Below, piece by piece: positions 48,318 through 58,218 of a stretch of DNA of 64,000 bases. Numbering within the stretch: position 1 is the first letter of the stretch; each line of letters opens with the position of its first letter. Where the stretch lies: contig QCEU01000001.1 of assembly GCA_003280485.1 (NCBI GenBank), positions 1 to 64,000 of the forward strand, written 5' to 3'. The notes under the pieces are model-generated. The model ran no database searches. It was given only the letters and a program-made list of their open reading frames with translations, and was not told where the DNA came from. A program made the translations under genes and the position numbers. Source of the DNA: Pelagibacteraceae bacterium AG-359-O02 (GTDB taxonomy: Bacteria > Pseudomonadota > Alphaproteobacteria > Pelagibacterales > Pelagibacteraceae).

Positions 48318-49311
48318 TTAGACCTGCCGAATGTAATTTAGGAGAAAGTCTAACCTTATCCATAATATGATCAATTTTTTTTACATCCGCATCTCTTACA
48401 CACATATTTTCACTCAAATATCTTTTCCAATGGCTTGAACCTGTTTGTCCATGAAATAAACCTAGTGTATGTCTCATAACTTGATTTACTCTTGTACCCA
48501 TTTGTACTTGAGCCTTAACATAATCAATTAACTCCTCAACAATTTCTTCCCGTTCTTTGATATCATGATTGTTGAATATTTCTTTTTCAATATCAGCTAA
48601 AAGATAAGGGGAATGATAAACTGATCTTCCAATCATTGTGCCATCCACTTTATCTAAATGATCTTTCACTTCCTCCGCTGAAGTTACACCACCATTAATA
48701 ATTATTTCAAGGTCTTTGAAGTCTTGTTTAAGTTTATATACATAATCATATTTTAAAGGAGGTATATTAAGGTTTTGCTTAGGTGTATATTTGCCCAACA
48801 TAGCTTTTCTTGCATGTATTATAAAAGTTTTAACCCCCGTCTCTTTTAAAGTTTTTATGAAATTATAAAAATGTTCGTAGTCTTCTACATCATCATAACC
48901 GATTCTAGTCTTAACTGTGACTGGCAAAGATGTTGAATTAATCATTTCTGATAAACAGTCTACTACTAGACTTGGTTCTTTGATTAAACATGCACCAAAT
49001 CTATTTTTTTGAACTTTTTTACTAGGGCAGCCTAAGTTTAAATTAATTTCATCATAACCATAATCTTCACCAATTTTTGCTGAATTTGCTAATAATTTTG
49101 GTGTGGAACCACCTAATTGTAAAGCTACTGGTTTTTCTCTTAAATCAAATGATAATAACTTGTCTTTATCTCCTCTATCAATTGCTTCTGAAACTACCAT
49201 TTCAGTGTAAAGAAGAACGTTTTTGCTTATCAATCTTAAAAAGTATCTTTCATGCCTGTCAGTACAATCCATCATAGGTGCAACTGATACCAATCTGTTA
49301 ATCTTAGACAT
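48310..49311 (-). CDS. dusA: tRNA-dihydrouridine synthase A
   Basis: VAPMMDCTDRHERYFLR, VALQLGGSTPKLLANSAKI, INLNLGCPSKKVQKNRFGACLI. Confidence 0.94.
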   Translation of the reverse strand: MSKINRLVSVAPMMDCTDRHERYFLRLISKNVLLYTEMVVSEAIDRGDKDKLLSFDLREKPVALQLGGSTPKLLANSAKIGEDYGYDEINLNLGCPSKKVQKNRFGACLIKEPSLVVDCLSEMINSTSLPVTVKTRIGYDDVEDYEHFYNFIKTLKETGVKTFIIHARKAMLGKYTPKQNLNIPPLKYDYVYKLKQDFKDLEIIINGGVTSAEEVKDHLDKVDGTMIGRSVYHSPYLLADIEKEIFNNHDIKEREEIVEELIDYVKAQVQMGTRVNQVMRHTLGLFHGQTGSSHWKRYLSENMCVRDADVKKIDHIMDKVRLSPKLHSAGLID

Positions 49312-50611
49312 GTTTTTTAACTTTATTCGAAATGTTAACTTTCTTTTCGTTTACATATTCTTGGTGATTTTTCTCAATTTTAGCTAATTCGTATCTATAG
49401 TTAACCATGACACCAAAAGACCTTTTGAAACCAACTTCAGAAACATTTGCATTTATAGCAATATCATCAATTTCAGCTCCATTTTTCAAATGAAATCTGC
49501 AAACGTCATTTATTGGAAAACCAAAATCATTTTTCTGTTTTGCTAAATAATTTACTGCTAACTTACTAATCAAAGCCTTGTTATCGGCAATTCTTTTATC
49601 TCCTATTTTTAAATCAGAAGACTTTAAAAAATCTAAACTATTTTTGTTTGCCTCTCCTAGTATTTCAGCAGCTTGAAAACTTTTCATTTTTTTAAACCAA
49701 TCAGCAAATCCTACCATTGGGGATAATGTTCCAAAATACTTTACATTCGGAAGTTCTTCTTGAAGCTCATAAACAACTCTTTTTATTAAAAAATTCCCTA
49801 ACGTTACTCTGGATAAACCTTCCTGACAGTTGCTAATTGAATAAAAAGTTGCTGTATCATAATCTTTTGTTTTTTCTTCTGAAGGTCTTGTTAATTCTTG
49901 TATTGACTGACTAAGACCTTTTGTTAAAGCAATTTCAACAAATATTATTGGTTCGTCATCTAATGCTGGATGGAAATAGGCAAAAAATCTTCTATCTTTT
50001 CCTAGTCTTCTTTTAAGTTCATTCATATCCTTCATGGAATGTACTTTTTCATACTTTAATAATTTTTCTAAAATATTTGCTTTTGTATCCCATGTAATCT
50101 TTCTTAATTTTAAAAAGCCTGGGTTAAACCAATTTTTAAATATATCTATTAAGTCATAATCTAAACTTTTAAGTTCAGGTTGGTCTTTTATTAAGTTTAA
50201 TAAATCCTCTCTTAAGGAGACTATCTCTGAGGTGCCGTTTGGAGCCATATTTAGTCTTACAAATAGCTCTTTTCTTATTCCTGATGCAACCCGAGATAGA
50301 TTTAATATAGATGAGGTATCCTTTGATTTGCTGTAACTTTTAATAGCTTCATCTATTTTTAATGCGTCAGGTTTATATTTATCATTTACTTGAATTAAAA
50401 ATTTGTTTTTATCCTCTAAAGATAAATTTTGATATCTGAATAAGATATCTCTTGCTAGTGTTATTCCAAAAGCTGCACCTTTAGTTGATAGTAAATCATC
50501 ACAAAGATCTAGAAGATCTCTTTTATTTGCAATGCTTTTGATAGATTTTTTTTCTAAAATCTTTTGTCCGGCATCAGCTATAGTCTCAAAAATTCTTTTT
50601 ATATTCAACAT
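49304..50611 (-). CDS. Malonyl-CoA decarboxylase
   Basis: FFAYFHPALDDEPIIFVEIALTKGLSQSIQEL, FYSISNCQEGLSRVTLGNFLIKRV, FGTLSPMVGF. Confidence 0.93.
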   Translation of the reverse strand: MLNIKRIFETIADAGQKILEKKSIKSIANKRDLLDLCDDLLSTKGAAFGITLARDILFRYQNLSLEDKNKFLIQVNDKYKPDALKIDEAIKSYSKSKDTSSILNLSRVASGIRKELFVRLNMAPNGTSEIVSLREDLLNLIKDQPELKSLDYDLIDIFKNWFNPGFLKLRKITWDTKANILEKLLKYEKVHSMKDMNELKRRLGKDRRFFAYFHPALDDEPIIFVEIALTKGLSQSIQELTRPSEEKTKDYDTATFYSISNCQEGLSRVTLGNFLIKRVVYELQEELPNVKYFGTLSPMVGFADWFKKMKSFQAAEILGEANKNSLDFLKSSDLKIGDKRIADNKALISKLAVNYLAKQKNDFGFPINDVCRFHLKNGAEIDDIAINANVSEVGFKRSFGVMVNYRYELAKIEKNHQEYVNEKKVNISNKVKKHV

Positions 50612-50626
50612 GATGTTTTTTATATA

Positions 50627-51958
50627 TTAAAAACCTAGACTTTTGCCCATTATTTTATCAGGCAGCCAGGTAACAATTTCAGGAAAAATACATAGTATTA
50701 ATATAGCTAAAGCCATAATTATCATAAAAGGTATAGATCCTTTTAATATTTCAGATAGACTAACGTCTGGTGTAATACCCTTGATTATATAAAGGTTTAG
50801 TCCAACAGGTGGAGTAATAAGGCCAATTTCCATATTTATCGTAAATACAATTGCAAACCAGTATGGATCAAAACCTAATGTAGTTATAACTGGTAACAAT
50901 ATTGCTGAAGTCATCACAATGACAGCAACCGGAGGCAAAAAGAAACCTGCTATTAATAGAAAAATGTTAATTAAAATAAATACGACCCATTTGTTTGAAC
51001 TTAACTCTACCATGCTTTGGGCTAATGATTGAGTTACGTAAAGTTGAGATAGTGTAAATGCAAAAAGATAAGATGCTGCAATGATGAACATTATCATCAC
51101 ACTTTCTTTCATCGAAACTTTAACAATATTCCATATTTTTTTTGGTTGATAAATTTTATAAACTACAGCTATCAATACAAAAACTAAAAATGCCCCAACA
51201 CCTGATGCTTCTGAAGGTGTCGCAACACCACCATATAAAACATATAAGACACCTGCTATAATTGCTAAAAAAGGAAGAATTCTTGGTAGCACCTCAATTT
51301 TTTCTTTAAATGTAGGAGGTGTTCTATTTTTTAAAGCCTTTGCTGAGTCTTTATCAATAAAATAACTATGTATAAGGGCCCATATCGCAAACATACCAGC
51401 CAACATAAACCCGGGTACTAACCCACATAAAAATAATCTTCCTATTGATGTTCCTGTTGCAATTCCATAAACAATTAAAACAATACTAGGAGGAATTAAA
51501 ACTCCCAAGGTTCCGCCAGCTGCAATTGTTCCAGTTGCTATTTGATCGGAATATCCTCTTTTTCTCATTTCAGGTATTCCCATGGTTCCGATTGCTGCAC
51601 AAGTTGCTGGGCTTGATCCACTCAGAGCAGCGAAAACTGAACAAGCCCCAATATTAGATATTACTAATCCACCTGGAACTCTCCAAAGCCATCTATCTAA
51701 TCCAGTATATAGGTCTTTTCCTGCTGGAGAATTAGCAACTGCCATTCCCATCAAAATAAACATTGGTATTGAGAGCAGAACAAAAGAGTTTAATCCTGCA
51801 TAAAAGGTTTCAGCAAAAACGTCTAACATTTGAAACCCTTCAAATGCTACTAAAAGTGCTATCGAGACAAAACTTAAACCAAACGCAATTGGTATTCCTG
51901 AAAATAAAACTATTAAAGTAAAGACTGCAACTATTACTGCTATTAATAAAGGATCCAT
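50627..51958 (-). CDS. TRAP transporter large permease (DctM)
   Basis: LLSIPMFILMGMAVANSPAGKDLY, SGSSPATCAAIGTMGIPEMRKRGY, GLITPPVGLNLYI. Confidence 0.95.
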   Translation of the reverse strand: MDPLLIAVIVAVFTLIVLFSGIPIAFGLSFVSIALLVAFEGFQMLDVFAETFYAGLNSFVLLSIPMFILMGMAVANSPAGKDLYTGLDRWLWRVPGGLVISNIGACSVFAALSGSSPATCAAIGTMGIPEMRKRGYSDQIATGTIAAGGTLGVLIPPSIVLIVYGIATGTSIGRLFLCGLVPGFMLAGMFAIWALIHSYFIDKDSAKALKNRTPPTFKEKIEVLPRILPFLAIIAGVLYVLYGGVATPSEASGVGAFLVFVLIAVVYKIYQPKKIWNIVKVSMKESVMIMFIIAASYLFAFTLSQLYVTQSLAQSMVELSSNKWVVFILINIFLLIAGFFLPPVAVIVMTSAILLPVITTLGFDPYWFAIVFTINMEIGLITPPVGLNLYIIKGITPDVSLSEILKGSIPFMIIMALAILILCIFPEIVTWLPDKIMGKSLGF

Positions 51959-52452
51959 TAATTAATACCTTCTTCGTCAAAAAGTTTAATAATTTCAGCA
52001 ATGTATTGAAGTATCATTAAAGCTGCTCCAATCATCATAGAAGAATAAGGTATCCATAAAGGTGGATCCCAAACCGTTCCTGTCGAATAATTTTTAGTAA
52101 AAGCTTCCTCCACCATTAAAAATCCAAAATAGAATAAAATTAAAAAAAATAATAAGCTTATTAATGATGTAAATATTTTAAGTCTTAGAATATTTTTTTT
52201 TGATAAAAAATCATAAATCCATTCCATACTGACATGTGCTTTTTCACTTAAAACATAGGCACTACCAATGAAAGTTGAAGCAACCAAAAGCATTGTGACC
52301 AACTCTGTTTGCCAAGTGATTGCTCTTTGAAAAAAATATCTTTCAAATACAAGCTCAACAATTACCAAAATTGATAAGATCAAGGCTAGAACAGCAAAGG
52401 CACCACAAGCCTTTGACGATAAATTACAAAATTTTAAATATTTCTCTTTCAT
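51958..52452 (-). CDS. TRAP transporter small permease (DctQ)
   Basis: 4-TM protein, TWQTELVTMLLVASTFIGSAYVLSEKAHVSMEWIYDFL. Confidence 0.9.
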   Translation of the reverse strand: MKEKYLKFCNLSSKACGAFAVLALILSILVIVELVFERYFFQRAITWQTELVTMLLVASTFIGSAYVLSEKAHVSMEWIYDFLSKKNILRLKIFTSLISLLFFLILFYFGFLMVEEAFTKNYSTGTVWDPPLWIPYSSMMIGAALMILQYIAEIIKLFDEEGIN

Positions 52453-52487
52453 AAAAAAAACCCCTATTTAATTTTCAAATAGGGGTT
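52453..52487 (-). terminator. Hairpin AACCCCTATTT-N7-AAATAGGGGTT between dctP and dctQ with U-tract abutting dctQ ATG
   Basis: Perfect 11-bp stem (52459-52469/52477-52487); minus strand continues TTTTTT then ATG. Confidence 0.82.
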
Positions 52488-52501
52488 CTTTATATATCTT
52501 T

Positions 52502-53512
52502 TTATTTAACTGCTAAAGCCATTTCCATCAGCTTATCGCCACCTGGAACTTTTTCAGCAAATGCTTTGTGAGAAGATTGTTTTGCAATCTCAACCCAAGC
52601 CGCATGGTCGTTTGCATCCATATATACTAACTTAACTCCTGCTGCTTTATATGCGTCTTCAAATTTTTTATCTAAATTTTCAACTTGCGCAGTCATATAT
52701 TTCTCAGCAACTTTACCTGCCTCCATTAAAGCATTTTGTTGTTTTGAATTTAATTTATCAAAACTCATCTTTGACATTAAAATTGGCTCATACATAAACC
52801 ATAATCCAAATTTTCCTGGAGGTGTTGCACAAGATACTTGTTCATAAATTTTGTAACTTACAAAACTTCCTGAACTAGTATTTGCACCAGTTAATACTCC
52901 AGTTTGTAATCCAGTATAAATTTCAGATGAAGGCATACTTTGAATACCCGCTCCTGCTGCTTCTAACATTTGGTTAAATGCTTTACCAGCTGCTCTCATT
53001 ACCTGTCCTTTAGCATCTGATGGATTTTTTATACATTTAGATTTTGATGCAAATCCACCACCAAGCCAAGCATCAGATAACACAACTACACCAGCATCAT
53101 TAATGATTCTCTTGATCTCAGTCATCATTGGACCTTTATTAAATCTTAAGGCATGATCATGATTTTTTACTGTTCCTGGCATTAGTGTTGCATCAAATTC
53201 AGGATGAAATTTTGATGCATATGCTAATGGAAATGCAGAAATATCTAGCTGACCAGTAGTCATTGGTTTCCATTGTTCTTTTGGTTTATAAAGTGACTTT
53301 GCTGGATAAATTCTAATATCCAAATCTACACCTGCTTTTTTTACTTCATCAGCAATTATTTGAACCATTTCATGTCTTGGATCAAAAGAACCATCGGCTC
53401 TTGGAGTACCTGGCCATTGGTGACTAGCTTTTAATGTAACAGCATAAGCTGATCCAATTAATGAGAAAGCTAAAAATAATGTTGTGAAATAAAAACTTAT
53501 TTTTTTAAACAT
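52502..53512 (-). CDS. TRAP transporter substrate-binding protein (DctP)
   Basis: Signal peptide; LKASHQWPG...DLDIRIYPAKSLYKPKEQW...LQTGVLTGANTSSGSFVSYKIYEQ; strong SD GAGGGGAAAAC. Confidence 0.92.
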   Translation of the reverse strand: MFKKISFYFTTLFLAFSLIGSAYAVTLKASHQWPGTPRADGSFDPRHEMVQIIADEVKKAGVDLDIRIYPAKSLYKPKEQWKPMTTGQLDISAFPLAYASKFHPEFDATLMPGTVKNHDHALRFNKGPMMTEIKRIINDAGVVVLSDAWLGGGFASKSKCIKNPSDAKGQVMRAAGKAFNQMLEAAGAGIQSMPSSEIYTGLQTGVLTGANTSSGSFVSYKIYEQVSCATPPGKFGLWFMYEPILMSKMSFDKLNSKQQNALMEAGKVAEKYMTAQVENLDKKFEDAYKAAGVKLVYMDANDHAAWVEIAKQSSHKAFAEKVPGGDKLMEMALAVK

Positions 53513-53600
53513 GTTTTCCCCTCTTTAAATTAATTTAATAAACATATTAAATTGAACTTATTAGTAAGAGTCAATATAAGGAAATGTCATATATTTAATT

Positions 53601-54743
53601 ATGGATGGACCATTAAAAAATTTATTAGTTGTTGATTTAACAAGGGTTTTAGTAGGACCTTATTGTACGATGATACTCTCAGATTTAGGTGCAAGAGTTA
53701 TAAAAATTGAAGCACCAGAAACAGGTGACGACTCTCGAAAATTTGGGCCTTTTGTTAAAGATTATTCTGCATACTTTATGTCCTTAAATAGAGGTAAAGA
53801 AAGTATAGCTTTAAACTTGAAAAACGAAGATGACAAAAAAATTTTTGATAAAATTTTATCTAAAGCAGATATTTTAGTTGAAAATTTTAAACCTGGCACA
53901 TTAGAAAAGTGGGGTTTTGGCTGGAAAGATGTAAGTAAAAAATATCCTAAATTAATTTATGCATCGGCATCAGGGTTTGGCCAAACTGGACCTTTAAAAG
54001 AGCTACCAGCATATGACATGGTCGTTCAAGGTATGGGAGGCTTGATGAGTGTAACTGGCCATCCGAACTCAGAACCAACAAGAGTTGGAACCTCTATCGG
54101 TGATATTACAGCAGGGCTTTTTACAGCAATTGGAATTAATGCAGCTTTATACGATAGACAAAAAACTGGTTTAGGAGCTTTTATAGATGTCTCAATGTTA
54201 GATTGCCAAATAGCAATTTTAGAAAATGCAATTGCAAGATATCTTTCCAAAAATGAAATTCCAGGACCAATGGGTTCAAGACATCCATCTATTGCTCCCT
54301 TTGAAGCTTTTAAAACGAAAGATAGTTATATAATTATTGCTGCAGGAAATGATAAACTTTTTACAAAACTTTGTGAAGTATTAAAAATTCCTGAAACTGC
54401 AAATGATGAAAGATTTAATTCTAATTCACTAAGATGTGAAAACATGGATCACTTAAAAGAAATTTTTGAAAAACAATTGAGCTCCAAATCTACAGATGAA
54501 TGGGTTAAAGAAATGGAAGAATTGAAAATTCCATGTGGACCAATTTTTAATATAAAACAAGCTGTAGAAAATCCTCAAATTCAAGAAAGAAATATGATTG
54601 TAAAATCATACCATAAAATTATTGGAGAATTTAAATCAGCAGGAAACCCTATCAAAATGTCTACCTACAAAGATGAAAATACCAGGGGTAATATTCCTGA
54701 TTTAGATGAGCACAGGGAAAAAATAATAAAGGAATTTAATTAA
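53601..54743 (+). CDS. CaiB/BaiF (class III) CoA-transferase
   Basis: VVDLTRVLVGPYCTMILSDLGARVIKIEAPETGDDSR, VENFKPGTLEKWGFGW, ASASGFGQTGP, AYDMVVQGMGGLMSVTG. Confidence 0.94.
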   Translation: MDGPLKNLLVVDLTRVLVGPYCTMILSDLGARVIKIEAPETGDDSRKFGPFVKDYSAYFMSLNRGKESIALNLKNEDDKKIFDKILSKADILVENFKPGTLEKWGFGWKDVSKKYPKLIYASASGFGQTGPLKELPAYDMVVQGMGGLMSVTGHPNSEPTRVGTSIGDITAGLFTAIGINAALYDRQKTGLGAFIDVSMLDCQIAILENAIARYLSKNEIPGPMGSRHPSIAPFEAFKTKDSYIIIAAGNDKLFTKLCEVLKIPETANDERFNSNSLRCENMDHLKEIFEKQLSSKSTDEWVKEMEELKIPCGPIFNIKQAVENPQIQERNMIVKSYHKIIGEFKSAGNPIKMSTYKDENTRGNIPDLDEHREKIIKEFN

Positions 54744-54744
54744 T

Positions 54745-55263
54745 TTATTCTTGGTTTTCTTTTTCGTCTGATACAGTCTCTTCTTGATCTTTCATTTCGT
54801 CCAATGAAACATCAGACTCTTCTTCTTGCATGTCTTCAACAGGTTCAGATGAGGCTTGTTCAGCTGTATTTTGTAACTCAGCTAAATCATCTTTAGAAAC
54901 TTGAATTTTTTCTGGAATTTTTCTAGCTCTCTTAGATGGAAGGATTGGCACTCCACTCTTTGAAATTTCACCTTTGTAAAGATTTTCAAAATCATCGCCA
55001 ATATCATCTTCTTCCTCTGATGAATCATCAACTTGCTCAACATGTTTTCTTAACTTGTAAACTGCAGCATCTGTTAAATCAGGAACTTTGATTGTTTCTT
55101 CAGCGATTTCTCTTAATGCTATGACAGTATTTTTATCATTATCTCTATCTAAAGTAGGCTCTAATCCTGAGTTAAGTTGTGTAGCTCTTTCCTTTGCAAC
55201 TAAAACTAATTCATAAGGACTATCTACTTTATCTATACAATCTTCTACTGTAACTCTTGCCAT
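54745..55263 (-). CDS. rpoZ: RNA polymerase omega subunit with long acidic C-terminal extension
   Basis: [33 protein letters not shown]...[17 protein letters not shown]; remaining C-terminus Glu/Asp/Ser-rich. Confidence 0.9.
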   Translation of the reverse strand: MARVTVEDCIDKVDSPYELVLVAKERATQLNSGLEPTLDRDNDKNTVIALREIAEETIKVPDLTDAAVYKLRKHVEQVDDSSEEEDDIGDDFENLYKGEISKSGVPILPSKRARKIPEKIQVSKDDLAELQNTAEQASSEPVEDMQEEESDVSLDEMKDQEETVSDEKENQE

Positions 55264-55305
55264 GGACGGTTAGATACACCTCGATTGTGAAAAAATCAAG
55301 CAGTA

Positions 55306-56514
55306 TTAGAGATAAACAGGATTTAATTTTTTTCTAATAGTGAAAAGTAAGGCTATAGAGCAAGCAATTGCAATTGCTGCAATAAATGCAATTTTTTCAA
55401 TTGAAAATCCAGCATCAATAAAAAAACCAAATAATGCTGTTCCAAAAGCTGTAGCAAACACCATCAAGGCAGTAGTTAATGCTTTTATTGATCCAATATA
55501 TCTTACACCGTAGATTTCTGCCCATGTTGATGATCCTAATAAATTCGCAAGACCATTAGATATTCCTACTAATCCAAGAAATAAAAAAGCTGACTGTGGG
55601 GCATCAAAAAATATGATCACTAAAGTTCCTAATAGTAATGGAATATTCATATAGATTAGTAATTTTCTACTTGTAAACTTATCAATTAAATAACCAGCAA
55701 TAATTAAAGTAATTACAGAAAAAATTGAGTAAGACATAAAAGATTGTGCAATTGTGTACTCACCCCACCCTTTAGAGTTTGAGACAAATGACTGATAGAC
55801 AAATACTCCTGTCGCTATCCATGGCATTGCCAACATATTTAATGATACAATGTAAAACCTATAATCACCAAGAACTTCAATTCTTTTCCAGTTTTTAATA
55901 TTTTCCTCTTTTAATTTTTCATTTTGGTTACTCTCTCTAGTGTCTAATTTAACATCTTTAACTAAAATGTAAGATGCTAAAGGTAAACAAATCAAAACTA
56001 GTAAAGAAAAGGTTATCCATAAATCTTGCCACACGAACAAAGTTAAAAGATAAACAATTAAGACTGGCATTATAAATTCAGCAGAAGATAAACCAAACCA
56101 TATAATACTTAATGCTTTACCTCTAGATTTTGTAAAATATCTTGAAATAGTAGTTGAAGCTGTGTGAGACATTAATCCTTGGCCAGAAAATCTCATTAAA
56201 AAAATAGCGACAAATAAAAAAGCTACAGATGATATTTTGGAAAAGAAAAAAGAGGAAAAAGATAAAAGTATTGTAACAAAGATAGCAAATTTTATAACAT
56301 TTACATCATCAATTTTTTTTCCAATCCAAATAAGAAGCAAGCTACTAAATAGAGTTGCAGATGCATAAATCGTGCCAAATTGTCCATGTGTTATAGAAAG
56401 AGTTTCTCTTATACTAGAATTAAATAGTCCTATAAAAAAACTCTGTCCAAAACACGAAAAAAATGTAAATATGAAACCAAAAATAATTACTTTAAAACTT
56501 AAATTTTTAAACAT
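55306..56514 (-). CDS. MFS transporter
   Basis: 12-TM hydrophobicity; ISRYFTKSRGKALSIIWFGLSSAEFIMP, GYLIDKFTSRKLL. Confidence 0.87.
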   Translation of the reverse strand: MFKNLSFKVIIFGFIFTFFSCFGQSFFIGLFNSSIRETLSITHGQFGTIYASATLFSSLLLIWIGKKIDDVNVIKFAIFVTILLSFSSFFFSKISSVAFLFVAIFLMRFSGQGLMSHTASTTISRYFTKSRGKALSIIWFGLSSAEFIMPVLIVYLLTLFVWQDLWITFSLLVLICLPLASYILVKDVKLDTRESNQNEKLKEENIKNWKRIEVLGDYRFYIVSLNMLAMPWIATGVFVYQSFVSNSKGWGEYTIAQSFMSYSIFSVITLIIAGYLIDKFTSRKLLIYMNIPLLLGTLVIIFFDAPQSAFLFLGLVGISNGLANLLGSSTWAEIYGVRYIGSIKALTTALMVFATAFGTALFGFFIDAGFSIEKIAFIAAIAIACSIALLFTIRKKLNPVYL

Positions 56515-56525
56515 ATAAATAAATT

Positions 56526-57401
56526 ATGACTTGTAATGTTGCTTTCATAGGTCTCGGGGTAATGGGTTATCCGATGGCTGGTTATATATCAAAAGCTGGG
56601 CATAATGTAAGTGTTTTTAATAGAACAACTGCCAAAGCTGAAAAATGGATTTCTGAATATAAAGGTAAAATGGCCTCAACACCAAAAGAAGCTGCAGAAG
56701 GTGCTGATTTTATTTTTACTTGTGTAGGAAACGATGAGGATTTGAAACAAGTTACTCTAGGTGAAAATGGATTATTTCATAGTGCTAAAGAAGGTTCAAT
56801 CTACGTAGATAATTCAACTGTATCTGCAGAAGTATCAAGAGAGCTTTATAACAAAGCGAAAGAAAAAGGATTTGCTTTTTTAGATGCACCAATTTCTGGA
56901 GGTCAATCTGGAGCTGAAGGCGGAATATTAACAGTTATGGTTGGGGGTGATGAAGAAGCTTTTAAAAAAGCAGAGCCAGTAATTGATTGCTATAGCAAAA
57001 AAGTAAAATTAATTGGTCAATCAGGAAGTGGCCAACTTACAAAAATGATGAATCAAATGTGTATTGCGGGAGTTGTTCAAGGTTTATCAGAGGCTATTAA
57101 TTTTGGAATAAATGCTGGTTTAGATATTGATAAAGTAATGGAGACAATTTCAAAAGGAGCTGCTCAATCTTGGCAGATGGAAAATAGATATAAAACTATG
57201 GTTGAGGATAAATTTGACTATGGTTTTGCTGTAGATTGGATGAGAAAAGATCTAAAAATTGTAATTGAGGAAGCAAAGAGAAATGGTTCGCCAGTTCCAA
57301 TAACAGAAATAGTTGATGAATATTATGCGGATGTTCAAAAAATGGGTGGTAACCGTTGGGATAGCTCTAGTCTGATTGCTAGACTTAAAAAAAAGAAATA
57401 A
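56526..57401 (+). CDS. 3-hydroxyisobutyrate dehydrogenase / tartronate semialdehyde reductase family
   Basis: VAFIGLGVMGYPMAGYISKAGH, DAPISGGQSGAEGGILTVMVGG, GSGQLTKMMNQM. Confidence 0.92.
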   Translation: MTCNVAFIGLGVMGYPMAGYISKAGHNVSVFNRTTAKAEKWISEYKGKMASTPKEAAEGADFIFTCVGNDEDLKQVTLGENGLFHSAKEGSIYVDNSTVSAEVSRELYNKAKEKGFAFLDAPISGGQSGAEGGILTVMVGGDEEAFKKAEPVIDCYSKKVKLIGQSGSGQLTKMMNQMCIAGVVQGLSEAINFGINAGLDIDKVMETISKGAAQSWQMENRYKTMVEDKFDYGFAVDWMRKDLKIVIEEAKRNGSPVPITEIVDEYYADVQKMGGNRWDSSSLIARLKKKK

Positions 57402-57405
57402 TCCT

Positions 57406-58011
57406 ATGTCAAATACTGTCCCATACTATGAGGACTTTTCTGAAATAAAGAAAAAAATTTGGTCAATGCTTGATGATGCTGTTATCAATAGATCATCACC
57501 TTTTCGAATTCCAGTATTTGTTTGTGGAGATCAATCAGACTTTGATGGAAGAATTGTTGTTCTTAGAAAATCCGACCAATCTAGAAATATGCTTCAATTC
57601 CATAGCGATATACGATCTGATAAAATTCCAAAGTTAAAAAAAAACAGCAGTGCAGCACTTATATTTTATGATAAAGAGGAAAAGATTCAGCTTAGGGTTA
57701 AAGTTAAGTGTGTTGTCAATCATAATAATGAAATAACTAAAAAATCATGGACAAAAACTGCTCACGTGAGTCGAAAATGTTATTTAGTAAATAATGGACC
57801 AGGAACAGAAACGAATGAACCAAGCTCAGGTTTAAGTGAAGATATTGAAAAATCAGGTTTTACAATGGAACAAAGCGAAGAAGGTTATAAAAACTTTACT
57901 GTAATTCAATGTAATATTGAAAGTATTGAGTGGCTTTATCTTGCAGCAAAAGGCCATAGAAGAGCAAGATTTGATATTTCAAATAATAAACAAAACTGGC
58001 TAGTTCCATAA
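57406..58011 (+). CDS. Pyridoxamine 5'-phosphate oxidase-like FMN-binding protein
   Basis: Start MSNTVPYY at 57406 preferred. GRIVVLRKSDQSRNMLQFHSDIRSDKIPKL, SSAALIFYDKEEKIQLRVK, RRARFDI. Confidence 0.78.
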   Translation: MSNTVPYYEDFSEIKKKIWSMLDDAVINRSSPFRIPVFVCGDQSDFDGRIVVLRKSDQSRNMLQFHSDIRSDKIPKLKKNSSAALIFYDKEEKIQLRVKVKCVVNHNNEITKKSWTKTAHVSRKCYLVNNGPGTETNEPSSGLSEDIEKSGFTMEQSEEGYKNFTVIQCNIESIEWLYLAAKGHRRARFDISNNKQNWLVP

Positions 58012-58013
58012 AA

Positions 58014-58217
58014 ATGCTAAGTGGATTTATTATTGCTATTGCACTTGTATTAGGTGGCTTAGCTGTAATGAGATTTGGTATTTTCCAAATCAGAAAATTT
58101 AAAAAGGGTGAAACTAAAGTTACTAAGAAAGCTAGTGAACAAATAGCTTTTTTAATATTTTTTGTAATTATTTTAGGATTAATTGTTTATTCTGTTAATG
58201 ATTTGATTTTTAGATAA
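58014..58217 (+). CDS. Small two-TM membrane protein, 67 aa
   Basis: Two hydrophobic segments, 2-bp gap from upstream gene. Confidence 0.55.
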   Translation: MLSGFIIAIALVLGGLAVMRFGIFQIRKFKKGETKVTKKASEQIAFLIFFVIILGLIVYSVNDLIFR

Positions 58218-58218
58218 A

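Noticed and set aside
57376-57405. Upstream start (MLDLKKRNNP) for the PNPOx-like gene
   Set aside because: Overlaps the end of the preceding dehydrogenase; ATG at 57406 gives a more natural start
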